A DNA stretch of 8,125 nucleotides from Oscillospiraceae bacterium. Lineage in GTDB: Bacteria; Bacillota; Clostridia; Oscillospirales; Acutalibacteraceae. Location: positions 1 to 8,125 of the forward strand of contig CACYHJ010000250.1 of NCBI GenBank assembly GCA_902774165.1, written 5' to 3'. Position numbers and translations under genes: made by a program. Under the pieces are notes generated by a model. The model was not told the origin of the DNA, did no database searches, and was given only the letters and a program-made list of their open reading frames with translations. Shown here piece after piece: positions 5,000 to 8,125 of the stretch; positions within the stretch are counted from its first letter, which is position 1, and every line of letters starts with the position of its first letter.

Positions 5000-6256
5000 G
5001 AGACTTTGCGGCACTCCGCCGAGCGCCGTAAAATCCTCCCAAAACCGGGGATAGGACTTCTCCACCGCTTCCGCGCCGGTCACGCTCACGGGTCCCGCGC
5101 ACTGCGCGGAGGCGACCGCGGCGCTCATGGCGATGCGGTGATCGCCGAAGGAATCGCACGCGCCGCCGGAAAGGCGTCTGCCGCGCACGATCATGCCGTC
5201 GGCGGTCTCCTCCGCTTCGCCGCCCAGGGCGCGGATCAGCGAAATGACGGTTTCGATGCGGTCGCTCTCCTTCAGGCGGAGCCTTGACGCGTTGTATATG
5301 GTCGTATCCCCCGCCGCAGCGCAGGCGGTGACCGCCAGCACGGGCACAAGGTCTGGGATATTCTCGGCGTTGATCTCAATCCCGCGCAGCGGGGCGGGCG
5401 AAACGCTCACGCCCTGTGCATTTACGGCGACCGACGCGCCGAAGCGTTTCAGGATCTCGACCACCGCCCGGTCGCCCTGCAGGGACGCCGGGTCAAGCCC
5501 CGTGACGGTCACGGGCGCCCCCACCGCACCGGCGCAGAGCCAGAACGCCGCGTTGGACCAGTCGCCCTCCGCGCGGACGGCGCCGGGCGAGCGCAGAGCG
5601 CCGCCGCGAATGATATATTCGTTATTGTCAAATTCAATCGACGCGCCGAATTTCCGCAGCGCGTCCACGGTCATATCGACGTAGGAACGGGACTCGAATT
5701 TCCCCGTAAGGCGCAGCCTGCTGTCGCCGCCGGTCAGTGGCAGGGCGAACAGCAGCCCGCTGATAAATTGAGAGGAAACGTCCGCCGCAAGGGTATAATC
5801 GCCCCCCGGCAGGGTCCCGCGCACGCGAAAAGGTACGCTTCCCGGCGGGGACAGTTCAACGCCGTGGGCGGTCAGCTCCTCATATAAGGGCGACAGCGGC
5901 CTTTGCGGCAGCCGCCCCTCCGGGGTAAAATCCGCCCCAACGCCCAGCGCCGCCGCCACGGGGATCAGAAAACGCAGCGTGGAGCCGCTTTCCCCGCAGG
6001 GACACGCCGCCGTTTCCGGCAAACGGGAACGGTCGGCAGGAATGATATGGTATCCCTTCGCCGTCCGCGTGATCCGGGCGCCGAGGTCGTTCAGACAGTC
6101 CGCGGTGGCGGCGATATCCCTTGACACGTCGCTGCATTCCAGCTCCGTCTCCCCCTGCGCGAGCGCCGCGCAGATCAGAAGACGGTGCGCCGCCGACTTG
6201 GACGTTACGGCGCGGATGCGGCCGCCGCCGAGGCTTTTTTCGATCAGGATATTCAT
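4997..6256 (-). CDS. aroA: 3-phosphoshikimate 1-carboxyvinyltransferase (EPSP synthase)
   Basis: Transfers the enolpyruvyl group of PEP to shikimate-3-phosphate to form EPSP, the target step of glyphosate. The 419-residue product starts at ATG 6256 (MNILIEKS), overlapping the aroB stop as ATGA; a G-rich AGGGCGGGG segment just upstream is the likely ribosome binding site. A longer frame from 6316 would run through the aroB 3' end and is rejected. Family motifs are SKSAAHR at 19-25 (Lys20, Arg25), GESGSTLR at 88-95, the RPLSPL segment, SSQFISG, EGDWSNAAFW, LRLKESDR at 326-333 and DHRIAMS at 372-378. The GESGSTLR loop departs from the usual GNSGT/GNAGT form. The length is normal for the family. 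The stop codon forms the base of a hairpin that opens the repeat-rich gap. Confidence 0.97.
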   Translation of the reverse strand: MNILIEKSLGGGRIRAVTSKSAAHRLLICAALAQGETELECSDVSRDIAATADCLNDLGARITRTAKGYHIIPADRSRLPETAACPCGESGSTLRFLIPVAAALGVGADFTPEGRLPQRPLSPLYEELTAHGVELSPPGSVPFRVRGTLPGGDYTLAADVSSQFISGLLFALPLTGGDSRLRLTGKFESRSYVDMTVDALRKFGASIEFDNNEYIIRGGALRSPGAVRAEGDWSNAAFWLCAGAVGAPVTVTGLDPASLQGDRAVVEILKRFGASVAVNAQGVSVSPAPLRGIEINAENIPDLVPVLAVTACAAAGDTTIYNASRLRLKESDRIETVISLIRALGGEAEETADGMIVRGRRLSGGACDSFGDHRIAMSAAVASAQCAGPVSVTGAEAVEKSYPRFWEDFTALGGVPQSL

Positions 6257-7305
6257 TCGATCCCCGCCCTGATAAAATCGTAAAGCTTGTCCACCGGGAG
6301 CTTCTCGACGCGGCATTGCCCGATTGCGGTCGGGACGACCACGCCGATCGTGCCGCCCCGGCGTTTTTTATCGGACAGCGCCTTTTCGGTGAGCGCACGC
6401 GCGTCGTAAGGCGAACGGGTCGGCAGACCGTAGGCGCGCACCAGCGATTCGATTTGTTCCGCGCAGTCCGCGGAACAGATTCCCAGTTTCGCGGCGGCCT
6501 TCGCCTCGGCGCACATGCCGACTGCGACGCCGCTGCCGTGACTGATGGTAAAATTGCTGTTCGCCTCCACCGCGTGGCCGACCGTGTGGCCGTAATTCAG
6601 GATAAACCGGATCCCGTTGTCGAATTCGTCCGCCGCCACCACGTCCCGTTTGAGCTCCACGCAGCGGGTGATGACCTTTTCGATGTTCTCCCGGACCGGC
6701 TGTTTCAGAAATTCAAAGAACGCCGCATCGGCGATCACGCCGTATTTGACGACCTCGGCGCAGCCGTCGGTAAAGATTTCGTCGGGCAGGGTGTCGAGGG
6801 TCGCGTAATCGCAGATCACGACCTCCGGCTGATAGAACGCCCCGGCGAGGTTTTTGCCGGTATCCAGGTCGATGGCGGTCTTGCCGCCCACAGAGGAATC
6901 CACCGCCGCAAGCAGCGTCGTGGGGATCTGCACGAATTTCATCCCTCTTGTAAAGCACGCCGCGGCGAAGCCCGCGAGGTCCCCGACCACGCCGCCGCCC
7001 AGCGCGGCAACCGTATCGGTGCGGGTGAAGCGTTTTTCCGCAAGAAAATTGAGCAGCCGGATAAACTGCGCGGCGTTTTTCGACTGCTCGCCGTGGGGGA
7101 TCGTGAATTTTTCCACGCGATACCCCGCCGACAGAAGAGAAGAAACGCACCGTTCACCGTAAAGCGCGTCCACGGTATCGTCGGTGACGACGCAGACGAA
7201 TTCTCCCCCGGCGGTCGTTTTTATGATCCCGCCGCAGGAATCGAGGATCCCTTTTTCGATGATGACGTCGTAGTTTTTCGACGATTCAATTCTGACGCTT
7301 CCCAA
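6253..7305 (-). CDS. aroB: 3-dehydroquinate synthase
   Basis: Cyclises DAHP to 3-dehydroquinate using NAD+ and a divalent metal, the second shikimate step. The 350-residue product begins at TTG 7305, chosen because a perfect AGGAGG lies 9 nt upstream and no ATG fits. This start overlaps the end of tyrA by 20 nt. Motifs are HGEQSKN at 71-77, GGGVVGDLAGF at 103-113, TRGMKFVQIPTTLLA at 119-133, DSSVGGKTAID at 136-146, GKNLAG at 150-155 and AEVVKYG at 183-189. The metal ligands are Glu184, His240 (NYGHTVGHA) and His256 (SHGSGVAVGM). The length is typical of bacterial AroB. The gene is followed by aroA with an ATGA overlap. Confidence 0.97.
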   Translation of the reverse strand: MGSVRIESSKNYDVIIEKGILDSCGGIIKTTAGGEFVCVVTDDTVDALYGERCVSSLLSAGYRVEKFTIPHGEQSKNAAQFIRLLNFLAEKRFTRTDTVAALGGGVVGDLAGFAAACFTRGMKFVQIPTTLLAAVDSSVGGKTAIDLDTGKNLAGAFYQPEVVICDYATLDTLPDEIFTDGCAEVVKYGVIADAAFFEFLKQPVRENIEKVITRCVELKRDVVAADEFDNGIRFILNYGHTVGHAVEANSNFTISHGSGVAVGMCAEAKAAAKLGICSADCAEQIESLVRAYGLPTRSPYDARALTEKALSDKKRRGGTIGVVVPTAIGQCRVEKLPVDKLYDFIRAGIE

Positions 7306-8125
7306 CGCCGTCGACCTCCTCTTTGATGATCCGCCCCTCAGCCAGCAGCGCTTTCAGGGAATCCGCGTCGCCGTCCTCCAGGGCTTTTTTATATTTTGAC
7401 AGCTCGTTGATATAGGTGTCCAGCTCGAAGATCAGGTTTTCCCGGTTTTCGAGAAACAGCTCCGTCCACATGGTCTCGTTGAGCCACGCGACGCGGGTCA
7501 GATCCCGGTAGCTGCCCGCCGAAAACCCCTTGTGTTCCCGGGCGGTGGGGCTTTTGATAAAGGCGTTGGACACGATATGCGCCATCTGCGAGGTAAAACC
7601 GATCACCCGGTCGTGGGTCTCGGCGTCGGTGACGGAATACCGCCCGAAGCCCGCGGGAGCGAGCAGCTCTTTGACGTGGGTCAGATACGCCATATCCGCG
7701 CCTTTCTTCGGCACCAGCACCATCGGCGCGCCTTTGAACAGCGTGGGGAACGAATACTTGAAGCCGGAAAACTGCGTGCCAGCCATGGGGTGCCCGCCCA
7801 CGAACTCAAAGCCCGCTTCTTCGGCGATCGGGAAGCAGCGTTCACACACCTCGCGCTTCACGCCGCAGCAGTCGACGACGAAGGTATCTTTATTGATGAT
7901 ATTTTTATGTTCTTCGACCCACGCGACGGTGGAATCGGGATAGACGGTGACGAGGATCAGATCGCATTGAGGGATCGTTTTTTCGTCCAGAATGCCGTCC
8001 GCCGCGCCCGCGAGACAAGCGAAATCCGCGGTGGAACGGGTGCGGTTGTCCACGTAGACCGTGTGTCCCGCCGCCTTATACGCTTTTGCCATCGAGCCGC
8101 CGATCAGGCCGAGGCCGACGATGCC
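7286..8125 (-). CDS. tyrA: Prephenate (or arogenate) dehydrogenase, 5' end outside the window
   Basis: Oxidatively decarboxylates prephenate to 4-hydroxyphenylpyruvate, the committed tyrosine branch. The frame is open to the window edge; 279 codons are visible and only the extreme N-terminus is missing. The first visible residues, GIVGLGLIGGS (8125-8093), are the dinucleotide-binding glycine motif, so the internal ATG at 8092 is not the start. Later landmarks, numbered from the first visible residue, are Asp26 at the end of the second strand (suggesting NAD+), HPMAG at 112-116, the catalytic-type His183 (SQMAH), and SYRDLTR at 205-211, followed by the helical dimerisation domain. No chorismate mutase or ACT domain is fused on the visible part; the protein ends after the helical domain. 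It overlaps aroB by 20 nt and is the most upstream gene seen. Prephenate versus arogenate preference cannot be told from sequence. Confidence 0.94.
   Translation of the reverse strand, partial: GIVGLGLIGGSMAKAYKAAGHTVYVDNRTRSTADFACLAGAADGILDEKTIPQCDLILVTVYPDSTVAWVEEHKNIINKDTFVVDCCGVKREVCERCFPIAEEAGFEFVGGHPMAGTQFSGFKYSFPTLFKGAPMVLVPKKGADMAYLTHVKELLAPAGFGRYSVTDAETHDRVIGFTSQMAHIVSNAFIKSPTAREHKGFSAGSYRDLTRVAWLNETMWTELFLENRENLIFELDTYINELSKYKKALEDGDADSLKALLAEGRIIKEEVDGVGKRQN
7315..7320 (-). promoter_or_regulatory. Ribosome binding site that decides the aroB TTG start
   Basis: A perfect AGGAGG on the minus strand lies 9 nt from the TTG at 7305, inside the tyrA coding region. It is the main reason for accepting the rare start codon. 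Confidence 0.8.

Noticed and set aside
4944..5159. Minus-strand reading frame overlapping the aroA 3' end
   Set aside because: It is out of frame with aroA, and its tail is the translation of the AATATCGC/hairpin repeats. It is a shadow of aroA.

Overview
The window is one aromatic amino acid (shikimate/chorismate) biosynthesis locus. Every supportable gene lies on the minus strand, so transcription runs from high to low coordinates. The DNA is GC-rich (about 60% by eye). Start sites are preceded by GGAGG/AGGAGG-type ribosome binding sites, and most genes overlap or abut. The chorismate synthase is of the GGG-x-FS-x-R-L-T type. I associate these traits with high-GC anaerobic Clostridia (Oscillospirales/Ruminococcaceae-like, probably a gut organism). 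That placement is an inference from sequence style, not from a marker gene.

Gene order in the direction of transcription is tyrA (5' end outside the window), aroB, aroA, a 487-bp repeat-rich gap, aroC, pheA (chorismate mutase-prephenate dehydratase P-protein), a fused aroE-aroK, a xylose-isomerase-like TIM-barrel gene of unknown function, and aroQ (3' end outside the window). Together these encode 3-dehydroquinate synthase, type II dehydroquinase, shikimate dehydrogenase, shikimate kinase, EPSP synthase and chorismate synthase, plus the first committed enzymes toward tyrosine and phenylalanine. The only pathway step not seen is DAHP synthase, which may lie upstream of tyrA beyond the right edge.

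Coupling is very tight: tyrA/aroB overlap by 20 nt (aroB uses a TTG start with a perfect AGGAGG), aroB/aroA overlap by ATGA, aroC/pheA abut as TGAATG, pheA/aroE-aroK are 10 nt apart, and aroE-aroK/TIM barrel and TIM barrel/aroQ overlap by ATGA. The single break is the gap at 4510-4996. It holds no credible gene. It is a mosaic of hairpins, imperfect inverted repeats forming a MITE-like unit of about 320 bp, and four tandem 7-bp repeats just before the aroC ribosome binding site.

The two points most worth following are the uncharacterised TIM-barrel metalloenzyme locked by overlaps between aroE-aroK and aroQ, and the palindromic island that splits the operon in two. I see no CRISPR array, phage, transposase or RNA gene. 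Most of the window is ordinary, well-known metabolism.
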